Part shown: one piece after another, positions 37,821 through 44,887 of the stretch
Layout of the letters: each line of letters begins with the position of its first letter
How positions within the stretch are numbered: position 1 is the stretch's first letter
Assembly: GCA_015490995.1 (NCBI GenBank)
Contig: WFWT01000009.1
Span: forward strand, 1 to 44,887
Direction: 5' to 3'
DNA length: 44,887 nucleotides
From: Anaerolineae bacterium
GTDB taxonomy: Bacteria > Chloroflexota > Anaerolineae > JAADDB01
Translations under genes and position numbers: made by a program
The notes under the pieces: generated by a model
Seen by the model: the letters and a program-made list of their open reading frames with translations, nothing else
Database searches by the model: none
What the model was told of the DNA's origin: nothing

Positions 37821-38366
37821 ATGAATCGCACACACCGAGCGTACCTGCTGGGCATCGTCGTCGGGATGGTTATCCTTGTGCTGGCCGGATGTGGCGGTGA
37901 CCGTAAACCGACACCGGTACCCACACTGGCCGAAGGGGAGAGGCCACCGGCACAGCCGGCCGTGCCAACCCAACCCGCGCCGCCCAAATATTTGCCTACA
38001 CAGCCCCCTCCCGCCGGACCGGGCGAAGGAGCCGTAGTGCCCGAAACGCCCGTAGTGACGGTGGAGGAGGTGGAAGCCACCCCGACTGCAGGGGACGTCA
38101 TGGTGGAAGTAGTGGTCAGCCAGGCTCCCGGCTACACGGGGCCTGGGGAAAACTACCCACTGGCCGGGTTGGCCTCTGCAGGAGACCAGCTGGTGGTAGA
38201 AGAACGCTCCCCCGACGGACGATGGTTGCACGTGTGTTGTTTCGCGGGTCGGCCGGGGTGGATCTCCCTGCAATATGTGCGCCCCCTCACCAGCCTGGAC
38301 GACGTCCCGGTAGCTCAGGAGATCCCGCCCCTTTCCCCGCTGCCTACCCCCACAGCCGAACCTTAA
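37821..38366 (+). CDS. Short SH3b-domain lipoprotein
   Basis: This 181-residue lipoprotein has a signal ending in LAGC (lipidated Cys24), a Pro-rich linker (about 30-95) and one SH3b domain (about 98-155) with APGYTGPGENYPLAGLASAG and WLHVCCFAGRPGWI. It ends in VPVAQEIPPLSPLPTPT. The adjacent cysteines and the VPVAQ-x-IP motif match the larger lipoprotein on the other side of rplI, so the two are paralogues. ATG 37821 is chosen for AAGGA upstream. An in-frame ATG at 37797 overlaps the rplI stop. It lies 23 bp after rplI and 22 bp before the IolG-like gene. Confidence 0.82.
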   Translation: MNRTHRAYLLGIVVGMVILVLAGCGGDRKPTPVPTLAEGERPPAQPAVPTQPAPPKYLPTQPPPAGPGEGAVVPETPVVTVEEVEATPTAGDVMVEVVVSQAPGYTGPGENYPLAGLASAGDQLVVEERSPDGRWLHVCCFAGRPGWISLQYVRPLTSLDDVPVAQEIPPLSPLPTPTAEP

Positions 38367-38388
38367 ATCCTGTGGAGGCACAACTGTG

Positions 38389-39420
38389 ATGACATCACAA
38401 ATCACGATCGGGGTGTTAGGTGTCGGCCGCATCGGTCGTATGCATGTGCGCCATCTACAACAGTTTGTGCCACAGGCACGTGTGCTGGCCGTGGCCGACA
38501 TTGTGGAGGAGGCAGCCCGACAAGTGGCAGCCCAGTACAATGTGCCTCACGCTTACGGGGACCCCCGCTACGTGCTGGAGCGAAACGACATCGACGCTGT
38601 GTTCATCTGCACCAGTACCGACACACACGCCACCCTAATTGAACAGGCCGCGCAGACAGGAAAGCACATCTTCTGCGAAAAGCCCCTGGACCTGGACGTC
38701 GACCGCATTCGACGGGTGCTGACCGTGGTCCAGGACGCAGGGGTGAAGTTGCAAGTGGGCTTTCAACGTCGTTTTGACCCCAGCTTTCGTCGGGCGCGTG
38801 ATTTGGTCGCCCAGGGCAATATCGGCACGCCGCACATCGTGCGCATCACCAGCCGCGATCCGGAACCACCCCCACTGGAGTACATCAAGGTGTCCGGCGG
38901 CATATTTCTGGACATGACCATCCACGACTTTGACATGAGTCGCTTCCTCCTCGACGACGAGCCCGAAGAGGTGTATGCCACCGGCTCCGTGCTGGTGGAC
39001 CCGGCTATCGGACAAGCGGGTGACCTGGACACCGCACTCATCACCCTGCGGTTTCGTAAAGGAACCCTGGTGACCATCGACAACAGCCGCCGTGCCGTTT
39101 ACGGTTACGATCAGCGGGTGGAGGTGTTTGGTTCCGAAGGGATGGTGGTGGTGGGCAACCGGATGCCCGACCAGGTGGTGCTCGCGGACGGGGAGGGGCT
39201 TCACACGGCCAAGCCGGTGTACTTCTTCATTGAGCGGTACACCGAAGCCTATATCGAGGAGGCGCGGGCCTTTGTGCAGGCGGTTGTAGAGGATACACCT
39301 CCACCGGTCACCGGCCGCGATGGGCTGATTCCCGTGATTATGGGGCACGCGGCGTGGCAATCCTATCGGCAACACGCACCCGTGCGCATCGCGCTGGAAG
39401 AAGGCATGCGCGAGGGGTGA
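38389..39420 (+). CDS. Inositol 2-dehydrogenase-like (Gfo/Idh/MocA) oxidoreductase
   Basis: This 343-residue NAD(P)-dependent enzyme has the N-terminal Rossmann motif GVLGVGRIGRMH, the family EKP motif (HIFCEKPLDLD, catalytic Lys) and the second-domain signature GGIFLDMTIHDFDMSRFLL with catalytic Asp and His. This last signature is typical of inositol 2-dehydrogenase IolG. The start is ATG 38389, or GTG 38386, behind GGAGG at 38374-38378. No other iol genes are adjacent, although a TIM-barrel isomerase is at 24775. The substrate, myo-inositol or another sugar, is uncertain. It lies upstream of the GlgC pair. Confidence 0.85.
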   Translation: MTSQITIGVLGVGRIGRMHVRHLQQFVPQARVLAVADIVEEAARQVAAQYNVPHAYGDPRYVLERNDIDAVFICTSTDTHATLIEQAAQTGKHIFCEKPLDLDVDRIRRVLTVVQDAGVKLQVGFQRRFDPSFRRARDLVAQGNIGTPHIVRITSRDPEPPPLEYIKVSGGIFLDMTIHDFDMSRFLLDDEPEEVYATGSVLVDPAIGQAGDLDTALITLRFRKGTLVTIDNSRRAVYGYDQRVEVFGSEGMVVVGNRMPDQVVLADGEGLHTAKPVYFFIERYTEAYIEEARAFVQAVVEDTPPPVTGRDGLIPVIMGHAAWQSYRQHAPVRIALEEGMREG

Positions 39421-39535
39421 AAGGACCATGGCGTACCGTTAAGCCAAAAGCGCCGGAAACCTGTACCCGACGGACGGTGAATTACTGCCGCGCGGATCGC
39501 AGGTATTTACAACACGCACAGGAGGCGGGCTCGCG

Positions 39536-40825
39536 ATGCGGGTGGTCGCCCTGATCCTGGCCGGTGGCGCGGGAACGCGCTTGAGTGTCCTCACGGAACA
39601 CCGGGCCAAGCCTGCAGTCCCCTTCGCCGGTCGGTATCGCATTATAGATTTTACCCTTTCCAACTGTGTGAACTCAGGCATTTACACGGTCGGCGTGCTT
39701 ACCCAGTACCAGCCCCACTCCCTAATCCAACACATCGGCCTGGGACGACCGTGGGACCTGGACCGCTCGCGCGGGGGCGTGCGCATTCTGCACCCTTATG
39801 TGGGTCGTGAACGCCAGCTCTGGTATCGAGGCACCGCGGATGCCGTCTATCAAAACCTGGATTACATCGCGTCCCAGCGCGCGGACACCGTGCTGGTCCT
39901 CTCGGGAGATCACATTTACAAAATGGACTACCGCCCTCTCCTGCAATTTCACCGGGAAAAGGGAGCCGACCTCACGGTGGCGGTGATGAATGTGCCCCTG
40001 GAGGAAACCCACCGATTTGGCATTTTAAGCACCAACCGCCAGGGACGGGTGGTGGCCTTTCACGAAAAGCCCCAAACACGTGACAAAGGAACCCTGGCCA
40101 ACATGGGCATTTACGTCTTCTCCGCACCTGTGCTCGCAGAGCGCCTGGCCCAACTGCGAGAACAACACGAAGATCTGGACTTCGGACAGCACGTGATTCC
40201 CGCCATGGTTGCCGGCGGTGATCGGGTATACGCGTATCCCTTTGAAGGCTACTGGGTGGACGTGGGCACCATCGCGGCGTATTGGGAGACCAGCATGGCC
40301 TTGCTGGATCCCAACGCGCCTCTACAACTTTACGATCGCCAGTGGATCATCCACACCCGCAGTTATGAACGTCCGGCGGCCAAATTGGGACCTCAAGCAC
40401 GCGTACGCCGGAGCCTCATCTGTAACGGCTGTGTTGTGCGGGGCGAGGTCACGCGTTCGGTGCTTGGGCCGGGCGTTTACGTTTCCCCTGGCGCGGTAGT
40501 GCGTGAGTCGGTGATCATGAACGATACCTGGATCGGCCCCGGAGCGGTGCTGGATCGCGTGATCGTGGACAAGGGGGTGGTCATCGGCGCGGGAGCGATG
40601 GTGGGCTCGGGCAATGAGATGGACATCCCCAACACACAGGAGCCGGACAAGCTGAACACAGGCATCACAGTGGTGGGTCGCAACGCGCACATTCCCGCTA
40701 ACGTGCGCGTGGGCCGCAACGTACTTGTGCGTCCCGATGCCGGGGACGAGGAGTTTGCCCCCTTTGGGGAAACCGTCCCCTCCGGAGAAACGGTCGGCGG
40801 TCGCAGTGCAGCCACCGCACCCTGA
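39536..40825 (+). CDS. glgC: ADP-glucose pyrophosphorylase (GlgC)
   Basis: This 429-residue enzyme makes ADP-glucose from glucose 1-phosphate and ATP for glycogen synthesis. The catalytic N-terminal motif is intact: [23 protein letters not shown], with Arg15 and Lys25. The sugar-nucleotide loop [11 protein letters not shown], the FHEKP lysine and the GYWVDVGT aspartate follow. The C-terminal left-handed beta-helix repeats ([20 protein letters not shown] onward) are complete. ATG 39536 has GGAGG upstream. It is followed 84 bp later by a paralogue lacking the key residues, which suggests a GlgC/GlgD-like heteromer. Confidence 0.94.
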   Translation: MRVVALILAGGAGTRLSVLTEHRAKPAVPFAGRYRIIDFTLSNCVNSGIYTVGVLTQYQPHSLIQHIGLGRPWDLDRSRGGVRILHPYVGRERQLWYRGTADAVYQNLDYIASQRADTVLVLSGDHIYKMDYRPLLQFHREKGADLTVAVMNVPLEETHRFGILSTNRQGRVVAFHEKPQTRDKGTLANMGIYVFSAPVLAERLAQLREQHEDLDFGQHVIPAMVAGGDRVYAYPFEGYWVDVGTIAAYWETSMALLDPNAPLQLYDRQWIIHTRSYERPAAKLGPQARVRRSLICNGCVVRGEVTRSVLGPGVYVSPGAVVRESVIMNDTWIGPGAVLDRVIVDKGVVIGAGAMVGSGNEMDIPNTQEPDKLNTGITVVGRNAHIPANVRVGRNVLVRPDAGDEEFAPFGETVPSGETVGGRSAATAP

Positions 40826-40909
40826 TCTGTTCTTCAAAAACCTGGCGGGGATCGGTAACAAGGCTCGAATGCAAGGAAAGTGGCAAAGCACAATGGCGGA
40901 GGCGCATGG

Positions 40910-42190
40910 ATGACAAGCACCCCGGCTCTGGCCCTGATCCTGGCTGGCGGCGCCAGCGAGGCTTTGAGTGTGCTCACGGCAGTGCGTACAGAAGCGGCCA
41001 TCCCCTTTGGCGGGAAGTATCGCATCATTGACTTCGTCCTTTCAAACTGCGTGAATTCCGACATCTACAACGTGGCCGTGCTCACCCAATATCGGCCCCG
41101 TTCTCTGAACGAACACATCGGCACCGGTCGCCCCTGGGACCTGGACCGCACCACCGGTGGGGTGCGTCTCCTCCAACCGTACTTAAAGGACCCACACGAA
41201 AGCGTGCGCTGGCAGGAAGGAACGGCCGACGCGGTCCGTTTTCACATCGACTTCGTGGAAGAGCAGGATGCGGACCTGGTATTGATCCTGGCCGGCGACC
41301 ACGTGTACAAGATGGACTACCGTCCTCTGCTGCACTACCACCGGGACGTGCGTGCGGATGTGACGGTTGCCGTCCACACCGTCGCGCGGCACGACGCGCA
41401 CCGTTTTGGCGTGGTGATAACCGATCCTGAAGGGCGAATTACTTACTTCGAGGAGAAACCACGGCGTCCTCCTAGCACGTTGGCCAGCATGGGAATTTAC
41501 GTGTTCAACCGCACGTTGCTGGTGGACTGGCTGACCGGACCCGGCCGGGAAGATATGGACTTCGGCCGCCACGTAATCCCACGGTTGCTGGAGCAGGGAC
41601 GCCGGGTCTACGCATATCCCTTCTTCGGTTACTGGACCGATATCGGCACAGTGCAGGCGTACTGGGAGGCCAACATGGCCCTTCTCGCGGAAACGCCCGC
41701 ACTCGATCTGGACGACCCGGAATGGGTCATCCATACCCGCAGCGAAGAACGGCCGCCGGTGCTCATGGGGCCAGACGCGATGGTGGCCTCCTCCCTGGTG
41801 TGCGACGGCGCGATTGTGGAAGGGCATGTCGAGCGCTCGGTGATCTCACCCGGCGTTCACGTGGCGTCTGGCGCAGTCGTGCGGGACGCGATAATCCTGA
41901 CCGACGCGGTGATCGGACCAGGCGCGGTGGTAGATCACGCGATTGTGGACAAGACAGCCATCATCGGGGAAGGAGCACAGGTCGGCGTGGACGACGGAGC
42001 CAATCGGCCTAACGCGGAGATGCCGGAAGTGCTGAACACAGGCTTAACCCTGATCGGCAAAGGTGCCGCGGTGCCCCCAGGAACCCTCATCGGGCGTAAC
42101 TGTGTAATATGGCCTTTTACACCCGCCCATCAGTTTCCCAAGGAACCTCTTCCCGCCGGCACGACGCTGGGAAAGCGCCCCCTTCCCTAG
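40910..42190 (+). CDS. GlgC paralogue with altered active site (GlgD-like)
   Basis: This 426-residue protein is clearly homologous to the preceding GlgC along its length, including [41 protein letters not shown] and GYWTDIGT. In the phosphate-binding motif, however, GTR is replaced by SEA (16-18: [13 protein letters not shown]). The lysine-proline of RAKPAVP is replaced by Glu-Ala (28-29: RTEAAIP). Both positions are needed for pyrophosphorylase activity in known enzymes. In Firmicutes the GlgD partner lacks comparable residues and modulates GlgC. I infer a regulatory or structural subunit. ATG 40910 is chosen for GGAGG at 40898-40902. It shares the CTAG stop with the convergent gene. Confidence 0.88.
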   Translation: MTSTPALALILAGGASEALSVLTAVRTEAAIPFGGKYRIIDFVLSNCVNSDIYNVAVLTQYRPRSLNEHIGTGRPWDLDRTTGGVRLLQPYLKDPHESVRWQEGTADAVRFHIDFVEEQDADLVLILAGDHVYKMDYRPLLHYHRDVRADVTVAVHTVARHDAHRFGVVITDPEGRITYFEEKPRRPPSTLASMGIYVFNRTLLVDWLTGPGREDMDFGRHVIPRLLEQGRRVYAYPFFGYWTDIGTVQAYWEANMALLAETPALDLDDPEWVIHTRSEERPPVLMGPDAMVASSLVCDGAIVEGHVERSVISPGVHVASGAVVRDAIILTDAVIGPGAVVDHAIVDKTAIIGEGAQVGVDDGANRPNAEMPEVLNTGLTLIGKGAAVPPGTLIGRNCVIWPFTPAHQFPKEPLPAGTTLGKRPLP

Positions 42191-42636
42191 GGAACAGGGG
42201 CCATCGCCCGCACGACCACCTCAACAACTTGTTCAGGACTGCGCTCAAATTCCAGCACCACAAAAAACCGGTCACCCGGCCGAAGAAGGACCGGACTGTT
42301 GGTCAGAACAGGACATCCCGTGTACGGCGAGCAGGTGACCGTGGTCTCAGGAGGCACGGGCAGCCCCCCTTCCACCGGGACCCAGGTCCTATCAACTTGA
42401 CGGAGAAGGGAGACTCGCGGGGCCAGGTCACTTCTTCCTCCGAGGAGACGGTCGATACGGTTACCCTGGTTCACCAGAGTAAGATAGATCACCACGTCCT
42501 GTCGGCCGTCCGGCCATTGCCACATCTCAGCCCACGCTTCCCGGATGATCACGCGAGGGTAGACAGGAACAGGCGTTGCACACCCACTCAACAACACCGC
42601 AGCGCCGAGGATAACTCCCCATATCTGCCGGGTCAT
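42187..42636 (-). CDS. PCu(A)C-like lipoprotein without copper ligands
   Basis: This 149-residue lipoprotein has lipobox LSGC (Cys19). The mature part follows the copper chaperone PCu(A)C (DUF461) pattern: [48 protein letters not shown], then [15 protein letters not shown] and the final VVEVVVRAM strand. In PCu(A)C the copper ligands are His and Met residues near the LHE and HLML positions. Here those positions read LLR and CPVLT, with no His or Met. Two cysteines (102 and 108) occur instead. ATG 42636 follows GGGAGGGG. It lies 28 bp after the histidine kinase, probably in one operon. Confidence 0.7.
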   Translation of the reverse strand: MTRQIWGVILGAAVLLSGCATPVPVYPRVIIREAWAEMWQWPDGRQDVVIYLTLVNQGNRIDRLLGGRSDLAPRVSLLRQVDRTWVPVEGGLPVPPETTVTCSPYTGCPVLTNSPVLLRPGDRFFVVLEFERSPEQVVEVVVRAMAPVP

Positions 42637-42664
42637 GTCCCCTCCCAGGTCGTGACAGTGTACC

Positions 42665-44836
42665 TCACCGCTCGGTGTAGAAATCCAGTGGCTCACTGAC
42701 CGTGGGCAACTGTTTGGGTAACTCCACATAAAACGTGCTGCCCGCACCAAGCCGACTTTTCACCCAGATGCGTCCGTGATGTCGCTCCACAATGTGTTTG
42801 CAAATAGTTAATCCCAAACCTGCACCTCGATAAGCCCGTCGCTCGCTAGTGTCCACCTGGTAAAACCGATCAAAGATGCGCTCGTGTTCCGATTCCGGAA
42901 TACCGATGCCGGTATCCTGAACCCAGATACGGACGTGATCGACCCTCTCCTCACCACCGATCACGACGCGACCGCCCGGTGGGGTGAACTTAATGGCGTT
43001 CTCCACCAAGTTGGTGAGAACCTGTTCTAGGCGGATGTAATCCCCTTCGATGGGAGGAAACGTATCTGGAAGGCGATTTTCCAACGTCAGGCGTTTTTCC
43101 TCAGCAATAGGCGCGAGCTTCTGGACGACCCGACGGGCAATTTCTGCCAGGGAGATGGTCTCCACCTGCAGGTGAAGCTGCCCGGCCTCCAGCCGAGAGA
43201 AGACCAGCAAATCCTCGATCATCCGTTGCAATACCTGCGTTTGTTCCTTGACGGTGGCCAGAAAGTCCGCTTGGAGTTCCGTCACAGGACCGGCCTTGCC
43301 CATTCGGATGATTTCGACGAACCCTTTGATGGAGTGGAGGGGCGTCTTCAGCTCGTGGCTGACCACCGACAGGAAGTTGCTCTTCATCCGTTCTAATTCT
43401 TTCTGGGCCGTGATGTCCCGCAGCACCGTCACCACCCCCCGTGTCTCCCGGGCGGGGATGCGTACGGCCGAGGCCACACCCTGGTACATTCGGGGACGCT
43501 CATCGGGGAATACAACCTCGACCTCCCGGATATGAACGTCCTCGGGTGCAGCTAACGCGTCGCGAATCAGAGCGACCAGCTGTGCATTGTCCACCACTTC
43601 ACTGAGAGCCCGCCCCGTCACCTTCGAAGGCAAACGGAGTGTACGTCGGGCTACGGGGTTGGCCAGAAGAACATGGAGGGACGCATCGGTGACGATAACC
43701 GCGTCGCCGATGCCTTGCAAGACTGCCTCCAGTTCCTGACGTTGTTCCACCACATTTTCGTACAGCCGTGCGTTTTCGATGGCCGTGGCAGCCAGAAAAG
43801 CAAAGCTTTCTGCAAATTGTTCCTGGCGTTCGTCGAAAGCAGTGTGGGCGGTGGCCAGCAGGAGCAACGCTATCAAACGCCCTCGGGTGACGAGGGGAAT
43901 GGCCACCAGGGATAGGAAACGCCATTCCGGCGGTAGGGCCGTGTATACGGTTGTGGTCGTGTCCTCGGTATCAGGATGAATGATGAACGCAGTAGCGCGG
44001 GTGAAGTGGCGCACGACAGCAGGGGTGACGGGATGAGGGATACCCCAATGTCGCTCCGCCTCTTCCGCGTACAAAGGGCGCCATACCCTATGCACTTCAT
44101 CGTGCAGGAGCAAGGCCACGCGCGAGGCAGCAAAGAACTCCTGCGCCCGACTGATAATGATGTCAATAGCTTCTTCCAGGTGCAAGGACGTGGATAGCTG
44201 GTGGGCGACTTCCTGCAAGGAACGCAGCTCCAGCACACGAGCGCCCAGGTCGCTGGCAGTCTGTTGCAAGACGCGTGTTTTCTCGGCGAGGTCGGCCCGC
44301 TCGCGTACCAGCGTAGCGCTCAGCGTGTGCAGATAACGGGCCAACCCCCAGTTGCCCAACACCCAGGCAAAGAGGAGCGCGTACGTTTGCTGGAACAAGG
44401 GATCCATGACCACGCCCCAGGTCTGGGTTTGCCAGCGAGCACCGGCCAGATACGCGGGCCCGCTAAGGAAAGCCGCTCCATACCATCGCGGGTAAGCGGC
44501 AGCCAACAAAGCCTGCTTAGTAACCCAGAAAGCCAGCAACCATGTTGCCGGTCCGGTAAGACTGTTCGCATGACGTATCACGTGAACAAGAAAAGCGAGG
44601 TCAACCCATTGGGCCAAGGCGGTCCATCGACGTGCGTGGGGAGCGGCCAAGCTCCACAGAGCCACCACACTGATAGCGCCAAACCCCAAGTAGACCCACC
44701 AGCCGGTGAGGCCGGCCCCCTGAAAGGGGGCACGCACATCGTCCTGCCACACCCACACGGCCACCAGGGTGAAGAACACGCGTAACGGTACGCCCACCGT
44801 GCGCTCAATTCGGAGCCACAGCGCCTCTCCCACCAT
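42665..44836 (-). CDS. Membrane histidine kinase with GAF and PAS domains
   Basis: This 723-residue kinase has about six membrane segments in residues 12-168, forming a membrane-embedded sensor. A coiled-coil linker (about 170-215), a GAF domain (about 220-360) and a PAS domain (about 365-475) follow. The HisKA domain contains phospho-His494 (SVVSHELKTPLHS). The HATPase domain (about 595-712) has LVENAIKFTP, DTGIGIP and GAGLGLTICK. ATG 44836 follows GGAGGG. It lacks a cognate response regulator here. The next gene downstream is the PCu(A)C-like lipoprotein. The signal is unknown. Confidence 0.92.
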   Translation of the reverse strand: MVGEALWLRIERTVGVPLRVFFTLVAVWVWQDDVRAPFQGAGLTGWWVYLGFGAISVVALWSLAAPHARRWTALAQWVDLAFLVHVIRHANSLTGPATWLLAFWVTKQALLAAAYPRWYGAAFLSGPAYLAGARWQTQTWGVVMDPLFQQTYALLFAWVLGNWGLARYLHTLSATLVRERADLAEKTRVLQQTASDLGARVLELRSLQEVAHQLSTSLHLEEAIDIIISRAQEFFAASRVALLLHDEVHRVWRPLYAEEAERHWGIPHPVTPAVVRHFTRATAFIIHPDTEDTTTTVYTALPPEWRFLSLVAIPLVTRGRLIALLLLATAHTAFDERQEQFAESFAFLAATAIENARLYENVVEQRQELEAVLQGIGDAVIVTDASLHVLLANPVARRTLRLPSKVTGRALSEVVDNAQLVALIRDALAAPEDVHIREVEVVFPDERPRMYQGVASAVRIPARETRGVVTVLRDITAQKELERMKSNFLSVVSHELKTPLHSIKGFVEIIRMGKAGPVTELQADFLATVKEQTQVLQRMIEDLLVFSRLEAGQLHLQVETISLAEIARRVVQKLAPIAEEKRLTLENRLPDTFPPIEGDYIRLEQVLTNLVENAIKFTPPGGRVVIGGEERVDHVRIWVQDTGIGIPESEHERIFDRFYQVDTSERRAYRGAGLGLTICKHIVERHHGRIWVKSRLGAGSTFYVELPKQLPTVSEPLDFYTER

Positions 44837-44849
44837 CGTGTGCCCTCCT

Positions 44850-44887
44850 CTATCGCTCTGGCGGTGGGCCGGGCGTAGGTGTGGGGG
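44850..44887 (-). CDS. C-terminal end of a Pro/Thr-rich protein (cut by window edge)
   Basis: On the minus strand the last 38 bp read PTPTPGPPPER and a TAG stop at 44850-44852, just upstream of the histidine kinase ribosome site. This matches the Thr-Pro tails of other lipoproteins in the window. Too little is visible to be certain. Confidence 0.35.
   Translation of the reverse strand, partial: PTPTPGPPPER

Noticed and set aside
38386-39420. Calling the IolG-like gene part of an inositol catabolic operon
   Set aside because: No iolB, iolC, iolD or iolE genes are nearby. The neighbours are a lipoprotein and glgC.

Overview
The window is about 45 kb of compact, GC-rich bacterial chromosome with 44 supported protein genes, two of them cut by the window edges. 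I see no tRNA, rRNA, CRISPR array, insertion sequence or prophage. The gene set suggests a member of the Chloroflexota, probably Anaerolineae-like or a neighbouring class. The reasons are Thr-Pro-rich SH3b lipoproteins, GAF/PAS histidine kinases, a split B12-dependent methylmalonyl-CoA mutase with MeaB, a DUF3417-type glucan phosphorylase and paired ADP-glucose pyrophosphorylase genes. This assignment rests on family knowledge, not on a database search.

Layout. (1) 1-4264, minus: methylmalonyl-CoA mutase large subunit, small (B12) subunit, MeaB and a thiamine-pyrophosphokinase-like protein without catalytic motifs, then a lipoprotein with its own promoter. (2) 4388-7338, minus: a PII-like/CBS regulator, an ArsB/SLC13-type permease and a ComEC-like beta-lactamase-fold protein lacking the metal motif. 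(3) 7714-11313: an isochorismatase-family hydrolase, then a two-component system whose kinase has an external CxxCH motif. (4) 11715-18265, plus: thioredoxin, membrane protein, glycosyltransferase, double-GAF protein, Obg, NadD and an alpha/beta hydrolase. (5) 18491-26691, plus: sigma factor, DegV, a single-pass membrane protein, FabH, Tgt, UppP, a phosphate-binding-like lipoprotein, a TIM-barrel isomerase-like protein and an SPFH protein. (6) 26636-31878, minus: FolC, Lon, a small membrane protein and an HD hydrolase. (7) 32159-35556, plus: glucan phosphorylase and a methyltransferase. (8) 35768-38366: two related SH3b lipoproteins flanking rplI. (9) 38389-42190, plus: an IolG-like dehydrogenase, GlgC and a GlgC paralogue with an altered active site. 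(10) 42187-44852, minus: a membrane histidine kinase, a PCu(A)C-like lipoprotein and the tail of one more gene.

How the genes work together. Propionyl/methylmalonyl-CoA to succinyl-CoA conversion is covered by region 1. Glycogen synthesis and breakdown are split between regions 9 and 7. Lipid and envelope functions (DegV, FabH, UppP) sit beside a sigma factor in region 5. The most striking theme is four proteins that keep a recognisable fold but have lost the hallmark catalytic or metal residues: the TPK-like, ComEC-like, PCu(A)C-like and second GlgC proteins. Three of them sit beside apparently intact enzymes, transporters or sensors, which suggests regulatory or binding roles. The other candidates for new biology are a sigma factor-DegV-membrane protein cassette upstream of fabH, the PII/CBS-permease pair, a structured rplI leader and a 10-bp phased repeat between convergent genes.
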